From contig CAZYSK010000033.1 in the NCBI GenBank assembly GCA_964649415.1, positions 1 to 57,667 of the forward strand: DNA of 57,667 nt, given 5' to 3'. The translations under genes were made by a program, and so were the position numbers. Numbering within the stretch: the stretch's first letter is position 1; every line of letters begins with the position of its first letter. The notes under the pieces are model-generated. The model was not told where the DNA came from, made no database searches, and worked only from the letters and a program-made list of their open reading frames with translations. The DNA is from CAZYSK01 sp964649415. GTDB lineage: Bacteria; Chloroflexota; Anaerolineae; B4-G1. Of this stretch, positions 7,826-16,719 are shown piece after piece.

Positions 7826-9642
7826 AATCATTACGACGCATGATCCGTTTCGTGAAACCCTATCAGGCTCGCGCCATCATGGCGATGGCGCTGTTGCTGG
7901 GTGTGGTGGTCTCCGACCTGTCGATTCCACGGTTGACCCAGCGGGTCATCGACGAAGGTGTTGCCCGTCAGGATCTGGCTCTGGTCGTAACCACGTCGCT
8001 GCTGATGCTGGGTGCAGCGATGGTGAGCGCCCTGTTCTCCATTGGCAACACGTTGCTTTCGGTACGGGTGACGCAGGGGGTGGCGGCGGATATCCGCAGC
8101 GCCATCGTTCGCCAGGTGCAGACGTTCTCGTTCGGTAACCTGGACCGCGTCCAGACGGGCCAGTTGCTCGTGCGCGCGACCAGTGACGTCAACATGGTGC
8201 AGATGATGGTACTGATGTCGTTGCGCATGTTGACCCGCGCGCCGCTCTGGATGCTAGGCAGCATGACCATGCTGATCTTGACCAGCCCGCGATTGTCGCT
8301 GTTGATGCTCGCGCTGTTACCGGTGATTTTCGGCATTGTTTGGTTCTTCCTCACCCGAGGGCGGGCCCTGTTCTTGACGGTGCAGACAAAGCTGGATCGC
8401 TTGAACCAGGTGTTGCAGGAAAACCTGGCGGGCGTTCGCGTGGTCAAAGCGTTCGAGCGGGGCGTGTACGAGAACGCTCGCTTCCGGCAGGCCAACGAGG
8501 AACTGACGGCGCAGAGTATCAAGGTGGCTCAGCTTGTCGCTATGGTGCTTCCCACCATGTTGTCTTTCGTCAACCTGACAATCGTGGGGGTTCTCTGGTT
8601 CGGGGGTGGTCTCACTATCCGGGGGGATTTCACAGTGGGCGAGATCGTGGCCTCAATCAACTACATGACCTTCTCTCTTTTCCCGATGATGATGATGGCA
8701 GGCTTGATCGTGCCGCTTTCCGCGGCCGATGCTTCCGCTGGACGTATCCTGGAGGTACTTGACAGCGTTGCCGACGTGCAGAATCGTCCGAGCGCGCGCC
8801 CGCTGCAGAGCATCGAGGGGCGCGTGGCGTTCGAGGACGTTGGCTTCAGCTATAACCACGCTTGCAGTGAACGAGTGCTGGAGGGGGTCAACCTGACGGC
8901 TGAACCGGGCCAGCGCGTGGCGATCTTGGGCGCGACCGGTTCGGGCAAGTCCAGCCTCATTCACTTGATCCCCCGCTTCTACGACGTCGAGCAGGGCCGT
9001 GTGACCCTGGACGGTGTGGACGTGCGCGATATCCCGCTGGATACGCTGCGGCCGCACGTCGGCGTCGCCCTGCAGGATCCCGTGTTGTTTGCCGGCAGCA
9101 TCCGCGATAACATCCGCTACGGTCGCCCGGAAGCGACAGAAGAGGAAGTGGTCGCTGCGGCGAGGGCGGCACAGGCCCACGGCTTTGTCTTGGAGTTACC
9201 CGATGGCTACGATACCCTCGTTGGCCAACGGGGCGTGAACCTGTCGGGTGGTCAGAAGCAGCGCATCGCCATCGCCCGTGCGCTGCTCGTGCGGCCCAAG
9301 GTCTTGATCCTGGATGACAGCACCAGCGCCGTGGACGTGGAAACGGAGGCCAGGATCGAGGTGGCGTTGGAGCATCTGGCGGCGGAATGTACCACGTTCG
9401 TGGTCGCCCAGCGCATCAGTACGGTTCTCAGCGCCGACAAGATCGTCGTGCTGGATCAGGGGCGCGTCGCCGCCCAGGGCACGCATGCCGAGCTGATGGA
9501 GAGCAGCCCGATCTACCGGGAGATCTACGAGTCGCAACTGGGAGACGGAAGACCGGTGAGTGCCGGTATGGACCGCGGGCATCCTGCCCGCCCCCAGCCA
9601 CTCGCCTTGACACACTGTGACACAGCGGAAACGGATGGTTGA
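7822..9642 (+). CDS. ABC exporter subunit with degenerate ATPase site
   Basis: A 606-residue half-transporter with six membrane helices in residues 1-300 and one nucleotide-binding domain after that. Walker A is GATGSGKSS (about 370-378) and the signature is LSGGQ (about 474). Walker B reads LILDDS, with Asp499 in place of the catalytic Glu, and the switch His is Gln530 (VAQRIST). These two changes define the degenerate subunit of heterodimeric exporters such as TM287/288. The start is GTG at 7822, overlapping the MarR stop, with AGGAG upstream. Its last ~36 residues read through a palindromic repeat at 9568-9591 and look non-native. The partner follows at once; the substrate is unknown. Confidence 0.92.
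   Translation: MKSLRRMIRFVKPYQARAIMAMALLLGVVVSDLSIPRLTQRVIDEGVARQDLALVVTTSLLMLGAAMVSALFSIGNTLLSVRVTQGVAADIRSAIVRQVQTFSFGNLDRVQTGQLLVRATSDVNMVQMMVLMSLRMLTRAPLWMLGSMTMLILTSPRLSLLMLALLPVIFGIVWFFLTRGRALFLTVQTKLDRLNQVLQENLAGVRVVKAFERGVYENARFRQANEELTAQSIKVAQLVAMVLPTMLSFVNLTIVGVLWFGGGLTIRGDFTVGEIVASINYMTFSLFPMMMMAGLIVPLSAADASAGRILEVLDSVADVQNRPSARPLQSIEGRVAFEDVGFSYNHACSERVLEGVNLTAEPGQRVAILGATGSGKSSLIHLIPRFYDVEQGRVTLDGVDVRDIPLDTLRPHVGVALQDPVLFAGSIRDNIRYGRPEATEEEVVAAARAAQAHGFVLELPDGYDTLVGQRGVNLSGGQKQRIAIARALLVRPKVLILDDSTSAVDVETEARIEVALEHLAAECTTFVVAQRISTVLSADKIVVLDQGRVAAQGTHAELMESSPIYREIYESQLGDGRPVSAGMDRGHPARPQPLALTHCDTAETDG
9568..9591. repeat. Palindromic repeat inside the 3' end of an ABC gene
   Basis: ATGGACC is followed by GCGGGCA-TCC-TGCCCGC (9575-9591), with perfect 7-bp arms. 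A diverged copy occurs in non-coding DNA at 22698-22721. Here the element is read in frame as MDRGHPARP near the C-terminus of the exporter subunit. Confidence 0.6.
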
Positions 9643-9644
9643 CC

Positions 9645-11474
9645 ATGGCTAAACGTCAGGCTACAGGTATGCCTGGACCCGGTGGGAGGTTCGGGAGAGG
9701 GAGAATCGAGAAGGCACGTGACGCGCGCGGCACGCTTCGCCGGCTGTTGGCTCACTTGCGGCCCTACCGATGGGCCTTGCTGGCCGTGTTTGTCCTGGTG
9801 ATCGGGAGTACGCTGTTGGAGTTGTCCGCCCCGTATCTCATGGGCATCGCTATTGATCGCTTCATCGCTGTCCGCGATTTGGCCGGTTTGGGGCGTGTGG
9901 CCGTGATGATGCTGGGTGCGTACGTAGGCGCCTGGCTCGCCAAGATCGGTCAGGGAGTGATCATGGCACGGGTATCGCAGGACGTAATGCGTCGCCTGCG
10001 GCGCGATCTCTTTGGGCACTTGCAGACCCTTTCCTTGGCCTTCTTCGACCGGCACCCGCACGGTGAGTTGATGAGTCGCCTCACCAACGACCTGGATGCG
10101 GTCAGTCGTGTGCTGTCTCAGAACGTGACGGAGTTGTTTGCCGGCTTGTTGTCGCTTGTGGGAATCCTGGTCATGATGTTTGCCATCAACTTCTGGTTGG
10201 CACTGGGTTCGATGATTGTCTTTCCGGTCATGGTGTGGTTGGTGGGTTTCGTGGGCAAGCGCACCCGGCGTGGCTTCCGCGAGTACCAGATGCGCATTGG
10301 CCAGCTCAATGGCAATCTGGAGGAGATGTTTAGCGGCCAGCGTGTAATCGTCGCCTTTGGGCAGGAGGCCAGCACGTTGGCGAGCTTCGATGCGGCCAAT
10401 GATGAAGTGCGCCGGGTCGGAATCCAGGCAAACACGTATGCCATGTTAGTTCCGCCACTCATGGGTATCTTGAGCAATGCCAATATCGCGATCCTGGCCG
10501 GCCTGGGTGGCTGGATGACGCTCCGGGGTTGGGCCACCGTCGGCACCATCGCCACTTTCTACACCTACTCTCGCCGTTTCGCTGCGCCCCTGCGCCAGAT
10601 CGGCAACCTCTACAACCAGCTCCAGTCTGCGCTGGCCGGGGCGGAGCGGGTGTTCGAGATCATGGATGAGCAGCCGGACCTCACCGATGTGCCCGAAGCG
10701 GTCGTGTTGGATGACGTTGTTGGTGAGGTGTTCTTCGACGGCGTGGATTTCAGCTATGAGCTGGGGGTGCCAGTGATCAAGGACATGACTTTGACCGCTG
10801 AGCCAGGGCAGACGGTCGCACTGGTTGGGCCGACAGGTGCAGGCAAGACCACTATGGTCAACCTGCTCACGCGCTTCTACGATATTGACCGCGGCGCTAT
10901 CCGGGTGGATCGGCGCGACATCCGCGATATCCAGAAGGCGAGCCTGCGTCGCCAACTAGGCATCGTTCTTCAAGACACCTTCCTGTTCTCTGAGTCGGTG
11001 ATAGAGAACATCCGCTACGGGCGCTTGGACGCTAGCGACGAGGAGGTCATCGCGGCCGCTGAGCTGGCGAACGCTGACCAGTTCATCCGCAGGCTGCCCC
11101 AGGGCTACGACACGCGCCTCTCGGAGCGTGGCAGCAATCTGAGCCAGGGGCAGCGGCAGTTGCTCGCTATCGCTCGCGCGGTGCTGGCCGATCCGGCGAT
11201 TCTGATCCTCGACGAGGCCACCAGCAGCGTGGACACCCGCACCGAGGTGCATATCCAGGAGGCGTTGATGCGGCTGATGGAGGGACGCACCAGCTTCGTG
11301 ATCGCCCACCGCCTGAGCACGATCCGCGGCGCCGACAAGATCCTCGTGATCAACGATGGCGAGATCATCGAGCGAGGTACGCACGAGCAGTTGTTGGCTC
11401 AGGGCGGCTTCTACCACAATCTGTACATGAGCCAGTTCCGAGGGCAGACGGCGGAGGGCGCTCTGACTGTCTAA
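9645..11474 (+). CDS. ABC exporter subunit with consensus ATPase site
   Basis: A 609-residue half-transporter and partner of the preceding subunit. It has six membrane helices, then a nucleotide-binding domain with Walker A GPTGAGKTT (about 395-403), Walker B LILDEATSSVD with the catalytic Glu (about 524) and the switch His in IAHRLST (about 555). The signature is LSQGQ rather than LSGGQ. In heterodimers that motif faces the degenerate Walker A/B of the other chain, so the changes in the two subunits match. ATG at 9645 is 2 bases after the upstream stop; an in-frame TTG at 9639 overlapping that stop is possible. The gene is in the marR operon. Relatives export drugs, lipids or peptides. Confidence 0.93.
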   Translation: MAKRQATGMPGPGGRFGRGRIEKARDARGTLRRLLAHLRPYRWALLAVFVLVIGSTLLELSAPYLMGIAIDRFIAVRDLAGLGRVAVMMLGAYVGAWLAKIGQGVIMARVSQDVMRRLRRDLFGHLQTLSLAFFDRHPHGELMSRLTNDLDAVSRVLSQNVTELFAGLLSLVGILVMMFAINFWLALGSMIVFPVMVWLVGFVGKRTRRGFREYQMRIGQLNGNLEEMFSGQRVIVAFGQEASTLASFDAANDEVRRVGIQANTYAMLVPPLMGILSNANIAILAGLGGWMTLRGWATVGTIATFYTYSRRFAAPLRQIGNLYNQLQSALAGAERVFEIMDEQPDLTDVPEAVVLDDVVGEVFFDGVDFSYELGVPVIKDMTLTAEPGQTVALVGPTGAGKTTMVNLLTRFYDIDRGAIRVDRRDIRDIQKASLRRQLGIVLQDTFLFSESVIENIRYGRLDASDEEVIAAAELANADQFIRRLPQGYDTRLSERGSNLSQGQRQLLAIARAVLADPAILILDEATSSVDTRTEVHIQEALMRLMEGRTSFVIAHRLSTIRGADKILVINDGEIIERGTHEQLLAQGGFYHNLYMSQFRGQTAEGALTV

Positions 11475-11480
11475 GAGAGA

Positions 11481-11498
11481 AGCAGACGGCTGTCTGCT
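11481..11498 (+). terminator. Hairpin after the exporter operon
   Basis: AGCAGAC-GGCT-GTCTGCT starts 6 bases after the exporter stop codon. The arms are perfect, but only TTGGGG follows instead of a U-run, so termination is uncertain. Confidence 0.35.
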
Positions 11499-11502
11499 TG
11501 GG

Positions 11503-11530
11503 GTAGGGGCGTGGTCATCGCGCCCTTACA
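11503..11530. repeat. Intergenic palindrome, GTAGGGGCG...CGCCCTTAC type
   Basis: GTAGGGGCGTGGT and ATCGCGCCCTTAC form an imperfect inverted repeat of the same kind as those at 5436 and 5517. It overlaps the longer, unlikely version of the following GTPase reading frame. Confidence 0.55.
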
Positions 11531-11534
11531 AGGT

Positions 11535-11563
11535 TTGCCTGGCCGGCGCTTCTGTGATACACT
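11535..11563 (+). promoter_or_regulatory. Promoter for the GTPase gene
   Basis: TTGCCT (11535-11540), a 17-bp spacer and an extended -10, TGATACACT (TACACT at 11558-11563). Transcription should begin near 11570, only a few bases before the ATG at 11574, so the mRNA would be nearly leaderless. Confidence 0.5.
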
Positions 11564-11573
11564 TCGTACCCGA

Positions 11574-12647
11574 ATGGGCACCAAGTCACCGTCGCTGATC
11601 TCCTTGCCGACCCGGTTGGGCGACCTGCGGAGTTTGTTCCAGGCGCTGGAGTGGGACAAGCTCTCGCTGCAGGTGGAGCACGAGGCTCACGCGCGCCTGG
11701 CCATCGTCGGGCCGGTCAACTCGGGCAAGTCCACTCTCTTCAACCGTATCAAGGGGCGCAAGGTCTCGGCTGTCAAGGCGGTGCCCGGCACGACCAAGGG
11801 CCTGGTTACCGAGACTGTCGGCCCCTTCACGTTGGTGGACACGCCTGGATTTGGCGAGGTGGGTGGCGTGGACCGGGCGGCGATTGCCCGCGCTGCTGCT
11901 GAACGTGCGGACGTGGCCGTCTTGGTGCTGGATGCCTCGGCGGGCCTGCGACAATCGGATTACGAGCTCTATGAGGCACTGCAGGCAGCGCAGGTGCCGC
12001 TGATCGTCGCTCTCAACAAGACGGATCTGATCAAGCGCGACCTCAAAGACGCGCTGGATGACGTCGAGCGCAAGCTGGAGGCGACGGTGATCCCGATCTC
12101 GGCGAAGACCGGGGCCGGCGTCGGCGAGCGGCTCCTGCCGGCCATTGTCGAGTCGCATCCCTGGATGACGGTCGCGCTGGGCCGTGCTTTGCCTCCCTAC
12201 CGTCGCCAAATCAATCGCCGCTTGATCCTCAGCGCATCGCTGCTCAACGCCGTTATCGCCGCCGAACCTATCCCTGGCCTCGACATCCCGTTGTTGCTTG
12301 CCTCGCAGGTGCGCATGGTGCTGCGCATCGCTGCTATCTACGGGGAGTCGCTGAGCGTGCGGCACGCGCGCGAATTGCTGACCACGATGGCGGGCAGCGT
12401 CGCGCTGCGCTATCTGGCTGCTCAGGTGGGGAAGCTCGTGCCGGTGCTGGGGTGGTTGGCGGGCGCGGTTTTCACCGGGTTAGGTACGTGGGCCATGGGC
12501 CGGGTTGCTGCGGCTTACTTCGAGAGTGGCAAGCGCCTGACGCCCCAGCAGTTGCGCCAACGGTACAAGCATCTCCTGCGGCGTCCCAGAAAAGGGAACG
12601 CCAACCTATCCGATGAGGATAACCCAGTGGGAAGCAGCGAGCAGTAA
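11574..12647 (+). CDS. Membrane-associated GTPase (Era/EngA-like G domain plus DUF697-like tail)
   Basis: A 357-residue protein. The G domain has G1 GPVNSGKST (about 46-54), the TTKG switch, G3 DTPG, G4 NKTD and G5 SAKTG, so it should bind and hydrolyse GTP. The C-terminal part, with hydrophobic segments such as PGLDIPLLLASQVRMVLRIA and VLGWLAGAVFTGLGTWAMG, resembles DUF697 and would associate with the membrane. ATG at 11574 is chosen because a promoter and an intergenic repeat lie inside the longer frame that starts at 11511. No partner gene is linked, and its role is unknown; relatives are implicated in ribosome assembly or membrane stress. Confidence 0.85.
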   Translation: MGTKSPSLISLPTRLGDLRSLFQALEWDKLSLQVEHEAHARLAIVGPVNSGKSTLFNRIKGRKVSAVKAVPGTTKGLVTETVGPFTLVDTPGFGEVGGVDRAAIARAAAERADVAVLVLDASAGLRQSDYELYEALQAAQVPLIVALNKTDLIKRDLKDALDDVERKLEATVIPISAKTGAGVGERLLPAIVESHPWMTVALGRALPPYRRQINRRLILSASLLNAVIAAEPIPGLDIPLLLASQVRMVLRIAAIYGESLSVRHARELLTTMAGSVALRYLAAQVGKLVPVLGWLAGAVFTGLGTWAMGRVAAAYFESGKRLTPQQLRQRYKHLLRRPRKGNANLSDEDNPVGSSEQ

Positions 12648-12762
12648 GCCACCTGGGTCCGCGGACGAACGCGCGGGCGTCCAGCCTCTAACCTCCAACC
12701 TCTAGCTTCCACCCGTCACTTAACCGTAACGAAGCTGTAACCCGTCCCCTCTGCGGCAGGCT

Positions 12763-12768
12763 TATAAT
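12763..12768 (+). promoter_or_regulatory. -10 element for the histidine kinase gene
   Basis: A perfect TATAAT with no good -35. The start of transcription would be near 12775, which argues against translation from the TTG at 12777 and for the GTG at 12810. Confidence 0.45.
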
Positions 12769-12809
12769 GTACGTGCTTGCCGCCTGGCGCGCAAGGGAGG
12801 ATTTTGGGT

Positions 12810-15614
12810 GTGAATTCCAACTCATTTGGTCTGTGGTTGCGTGAAAATGAGGCTCAGGTTGAGGCGCGGTGGTCGGCGCTTGTTCCGGCGCTGCCAAGCT
12901 ATGGTGCGCTGTCTCCCGAGGAGTGCATGTCATGCTGGCGTCCCCTGATCGAAGCCGCGCTGTCGGACGATGCCCAGGCAGTGGGCAGGGATGTCCAGCA
13001 GTGGGCTGGTCGAGAGGCAAAGGAGCGCGGGGCCGCGCCTTCCGAGTTGCTTTCCATCGCCGAGGGTCTCTCCCAGGCTGTGCGCGACCTGTTGTCCGAG
13101 CAGGCGGTTCCAGCAGGCGCTGTGGATGGCTCTTCGAGCGCTCTCAGCGCCCTGAACGCGGCGCTGGCCCGGTACCTGGCGGACGCTGCGGAACTGCTCG
13201 CGGCTGAGAAGGCTCAGTTGGAGACCCTTTACGAGATCGCCCAGGAGCTGACCGCGAGCCTGGATACAGAGCGAGTGCTCCACAGGACCCTCGCCGGAGT
13301 GACGACGGCCATGGCTGCGGACATGGGGGCGGTCTTCCTGTTGGACGGTGAGGCAGGTGAGGTCGTCCCAGATACGCGCATCAACTGGGATGGTGAGGCC
13401 ATATCCCTTTCGCTCGTTCCGACCGCATGGCAACTTGGACAGGTGGATGGGCCACTGGTTTTGAGCGATGTGCGGGAAGAGACGGCGGAACCGTGGGTGG
13501 AGGCGCTGACCGCTCCGGATACACGTGCGCTGATGGTTGCTCCGCTGGTGGCCAACGGTATGTTTCTGGGGCTCCTGGCTGTGGCCAGCCGGCGTTCAGG
13601 AGCCTTTGAGGCTGCACGTGTCCGTTCCTTTCGCGCCGTGGTGAGCCAGATTGCTACGGCGATTGGAAACGCCGAGGTCTATCATCTCATCACCGAGCAG
13701 GCCCAGGAGCTTGGCCAGATGCTGCGCCATCAGCAGGAGGAGAGCACCAAGAGCCAGGCGATTCTCACGTCTATCGCGGATGGCGTCGTCGTGAACGAGG
13801 CTCGTGGCCGGACGATCCTGGTCAACCCGGCAGCGGAGCATATTCTGGAGATGCCTGGAGACCGCCTGGTCGGACGGGATTATCACGCTCTGTTTTCTGT
13901 CTTCGACAGCCAGGGCAGGGAAGGGGCGCTCACTGCAATGGAGGCGCTCCTGGACACCTCTGCCTTGGAGTTGCGCAAGGTCTTTCAGATGATTCTCGAG
14001 ATCGAGAACCGTGTCGTCCAGGCTCAACTGTCGCCGGTTCTGACCCAGCGTGGCGACTTCCTGGGGGTGGTGACCGTTCTGCGCGACATCACCAAGGAAG
14101 TGGAGGCAGACCGGGCGAAGAGCGAGTTCGTCTCCAACGTTTCGCACGAGCTACGCACGCCCATGACGGCCATCAAGGGGTATACCGACCTGATCCATGG
14201 CGGGGCCGTCGGTCCCATCAACGGCAATCAGAAGCGTTTCCTGGGGATCATCAAGAACAACGCGGAGCGACTGACGGCGTTGATCAACGATCTGTTGGAT
14301 ATCTCACGGGTTGAGACCGGGCGTGTGCGCTTTGAGCCTCGGGCGATGCAGATTGGCGACGTGATCGCAGATGTGGTCAATGTACTAGCCTGCCAGGCCG
14401 CGCAGAAGGAGCAGACGCTTACCTATGAGGTGGTGGGCGGTCTGCCCGACGTGATGGGCGACCAGAACCGGCTCAATCAGGTGGTTACGAACCTGGTCGG
14501 CAACGCGATTCGCTATACGCCCGAGGGCGGACTGATCGAGGTGCGGGCGTATCCGGTCGAGGGTGCAGTGCGCGTGGATGTGCAGGACACCGGTATCGGC
14601 ATCGCCCCGGAGGACCTGGGGCGGCTGTTCGAGCGATTCTACCGGGCGGATCACCCCATAGTGCGGGAAACGGGTGGCAGCGGGCTGGGGCTGTCTATCG
14701 TCAAGATGTTCGTGGAAATGCATGGGGGACGGGTGTGGGTCGAGAGCGAACTGGGAAAGGGAAGCACGTTCACATTCATACTCCCTGTGCCCGTTCACCT
14801 GGAGGAAGAGGAGGAAGCGCCGGTTTGCCGGGTGCTGCCCCGGTTGCAGGCTCGCGCGCGCAAGATCCTGGTCGTGGATGATGATCCGAGCGCAGCTAAC
14901 CTGATCAAGATGCAATTGGAGACCAAGGGGTACCGCGTCTTCTCCCTGGGCAATGGACGTTCCGTCGTAGCCTGGGCCGAGCAGATGCGGCCTGACTTGA
15001 TCACACTGGACTTGATCCTCCCTGACATAGATGGGATGGACGTTCTCCGTGCACTGAAGGAGAACGCTGCCACATCTGATATACCCGTCATCGTGATGAC
15101 CATCAAGCAGGACGACGGCACCGCGCGCAGGATGGGGGCCGCGGATTGCCTAACCAAGCCTGTGGACAGCGATGACCTGTTCCGCAGTGCCGAGAAGGCG
15201 CTGACCTGGCAGGGCCGTGTGCTCGTGGTCGAGGACGACCCAGACGCGAGCGATCTGGTGTCTGTCGCAGTGCGTCAGATTGGCTTCACACCTCTAGTAG
15301 CCACCAACGGCTACGAGGCTCTGGCCATGGCCCGCCGCTATCGGCCCGACGTGATCATCCTGGACTTGCGTCTGCCGGGGATGGATGGCTACGAGGCCCT
15401 GACCCACCTCAAGCGGGACGCCGTGACGCAGATCATCCCCATCATCGCGATTTCGGCTCACGCAACTGACGCGGAGCGGGAGCGCAAGCGCCTGGTTGCG
15501 CTGGGCGCGACGAGCTTCCTGCCCAAGCCCTTCTCCGTCGAGGACCTGCTGCACGAGGTGGAGTCGGCGCTGCAGCCAATCCCCGGTCCGGCGCAGGCTG
15601 CGAAGGATCCGTAG
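12810..15614 (+). CDS. Hybrid histidine kinase: GAF, PAS, kinase and two receiver domains
   Basis: GTG at 12810 follows GGGAGG by 9 bases and gives 934 residues. Residues 1-135 are helical and resemble RsbRD-type N-terminal sensors. A GAF domain (about 140-290) and a PAS domain (about 310-425) come next. The dimerisation domain has SHELRTP with the phospho-accepting His near 446. The ATPase domain has N-box NRLNQVVTNLVGNAIRY, DTGIGI and GGSGLGLSIVK. Two receivers follow: Asp about 734 in LITLDLILPD and Asp about 852 in ILDLRLPGMD. There are no membrane helices, so it senses a cytoplasmic signal. No DNA-binding partner adjoins it; the single-domain receivers further along are possible partners. 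Confidence 0.92.
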   Translation: MNSNSFGLWLRENEAQVEARWSALVPALPSYGALSPEECMSCWRPLIEAALSDDAQAVGRDVQQWAGREAKERGAAPSELLSIAEGLSQAVRDLLSEQAVPAGAVDGSSSALSALNAALARYLADAAELLAAEKAQLETLYEIAQELTASLDTERVLHRTLAGVTTAMAADMGAVFLLDGEAGEVVPDTRINWDGEAISLSLVPTAWQLGQVDGPLVLSDVREETAEPWVEALTAPDTRALMVAPLVANGMFLGLLAVASRRSGAFEAARVRSFRAVVSQIATAIGNAEVYHLITEQAQELGQMLRHQQEESTKSQAILTSIADGVVVNEARGRTILVNPAAEHILEMPGDRLVGRDYHALFSVFDSQGREGALTAMEALLDTSALELRKVFQMILEIENRVVQAQLSPVLTQRGDFLGVVTVLRDITKEVEADRAKSEFVSNVSHELRTPMTAIKGYTDLIHGGAVGPINGNQKRFLGIIKNNAERLTALINDLLDISRVETGRVRFEPRAMQIGDVIADVVNVLACQAAQKEQTLTYEVVGGLPDVMGDQNRLNQVVTNLVGNAIRYTPEGGLIEVRAYPVEGAVRVDVQDTGIGIAPEDLGRLFERFYRADHPIVRETGGSGLGLSIVKMFVEMHGGRVWVESELGKGSTFTFILPVPVHLEEEEEAPVCRVLPRLQARARKILVVDDDPSAANLIKMQLETKGYRVFSLGNGRSVVAWAEQMRPDLITLDLILPDIDGMDVLRALKENAATSDIPVIVMTIKQDDGTARRMGAADCLTKPVDSDDLFRSAEKALTWQGRVLVVEDDPDASDLVSVAVRQIGFTPLVATNGYEALAMARRYRPDVIILDLRLPGMDGYEALTHLKRDAVTQIIPIIAISAHATDAERERKRLVALGATSFLPKPFSVEDLLHEVESALQPIPGPAQAAKDP

Positions 15615-15701
15615 AACCCCCGTACGGAGTGAGGTTCGCACGCCCCCTCTGTCTTCCTGTCCACCGACCTGGCAGCCTCCCAGAGTGGTGGCCGGCGCGC
15701 C

Positions 15702-15729
15702 TTGACTTCGCCCGATCTTGGGTTACACT
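15702..15729 (+). promoter_or_regulatory. Promoter for the EamA permease gene
   Basis: TTGACT (15702-15707), a 16-bp spacer and TACACT (15724-15729), 85 bases before the ATG at 15814. Confidence 0.55.
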
Positions 15730-15813
15730 TGCCTCCCTGGCGTGGCCCTACATCGCCGGGCTGTAGCGCGTGGCCGTGTGGGCAAATCCCTACGCTTTGA
15801 CTGAGGGGCATCC

Positions 15814-16713
15814 ATGGGCGAACTCGCCGCACTGGCAACTTCCTTCTGCTGGTCACTCAATTCGATTCTGTTCACGCTGGCGGGCCGTCGCGTCGGGTCC
15901 CGCGTAGTCAACCGGGTGCGGTTGGCTCTGGCGGTGTTGTTCCTGTCGGTGGCCCATCTTCTGCTGTATGGGGAGCTGTTGCCTGTCCATACCGCGCCCT
16001 TTCGCTGGGGGTGGTTGGGGCTGTCGGGGACGATCGGTCTGGTGCTGGGAGACGGTTGCCTTTTCCAGGCGTTGATATTCATCGGCGCGCGCCGGGCCAT
16101 GCTGCTGATGACGTTGGTGCCCGTCATCAGTACACTGGCGGCGTGGACGTGGCTGGGCGAGGCCTTGAGCCTGCCCGAGATCGGGGCCGTGCTGCTGACC
16201 GTCGGCGGCGTCGCCTGGGTCGTGTCGGAGAAGCGGTCTGGGCAGGTCAGTGGGGTAGCGCGTGAGGACAAGCGCCGCTATGGCCTGGGCGTGCTCCTGG
16301 GCTTGGGGGGCGCGCTGGGCCAGGCGTTGGGGTTGGTGACGGCCAGGCAAGGCCTTGTTGGGGGATTCCCTTCCCTCTCAGCTACTCTGATCAGGATGCT
16401 CGTCGCCACGGCCGTGATCTGGCTGCTGACCCTGGTTCAGGGCCAACTCGGGGCGACCTGCCGTGCGCTGAAGCATAAGACGACGGGCGTTCTGCTCCTC
16501 GGCGGCTCGCTGGTCGGGCCTTTCTTGGGCGTCTGGTTGTCTATGGTGGCGCTCCAACGCGCCCCGGTAGGCATCGCTTCGACCCTGATGGCCCTCAGCC
16601 CGGTCATCCTGATACCAATGGAACACTGGGTTTTCCGTGAGCCGGTCAGTCCCCGCGCCGTTGCAGGGACGGCGGTGGCCCTGGCCGGCGCTGCCACGAC
16701 CTTCCTGATCTGA
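15814..16713 (+). CDS. EamA/DMT-family permease
   Basis: A 299-residue protein with about ten hydrophobic segments in two homologous halves, the layout of the drug/metabolite transporter superfamily. The first half holds GLSGTIGLVLGDGCLFQALI and RRAMLLMTLVPVISTLAAW; the second holds GGSLVGPFLGVWLSMVALQR and GIASTLMALSPVILIPMEHW, which are the paired EamA signatures. It should export or import a small metabolite across the cytoplasmic membrane. The sequence does not show which. It is transcribed alone and converges with the phosphoesterase gene, with 6 bases between the stops. Confidence 0.88.
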   Translation: MGELAALATSFCWSLNSILFTLAGRRVGSRVVNRVRLALAVLFLSVAHLLLYGELLPVHTAPFRWGWLGLSGTIGLVLGDGCLFQALIFIGARRAMLLMTLVPVISTLAAWTWLGEALSLPEIGAVLLTVGGVAWVVSEKRSGQVSGVAREDKRRYGLGVLLGLGGALGQALGLVTARQGLVGGFPSLSATLIRMLVATAVIWLLTLVQGQLGATCRALKHKTTGVLLLGGSLVGPFLGVWLSMVALQRAPVGIASTLMALSPVILIPMEHWVFREPVSPRAVAGTAVALAGAATTFLI

Positions 16714-16719
16714 TGACTG

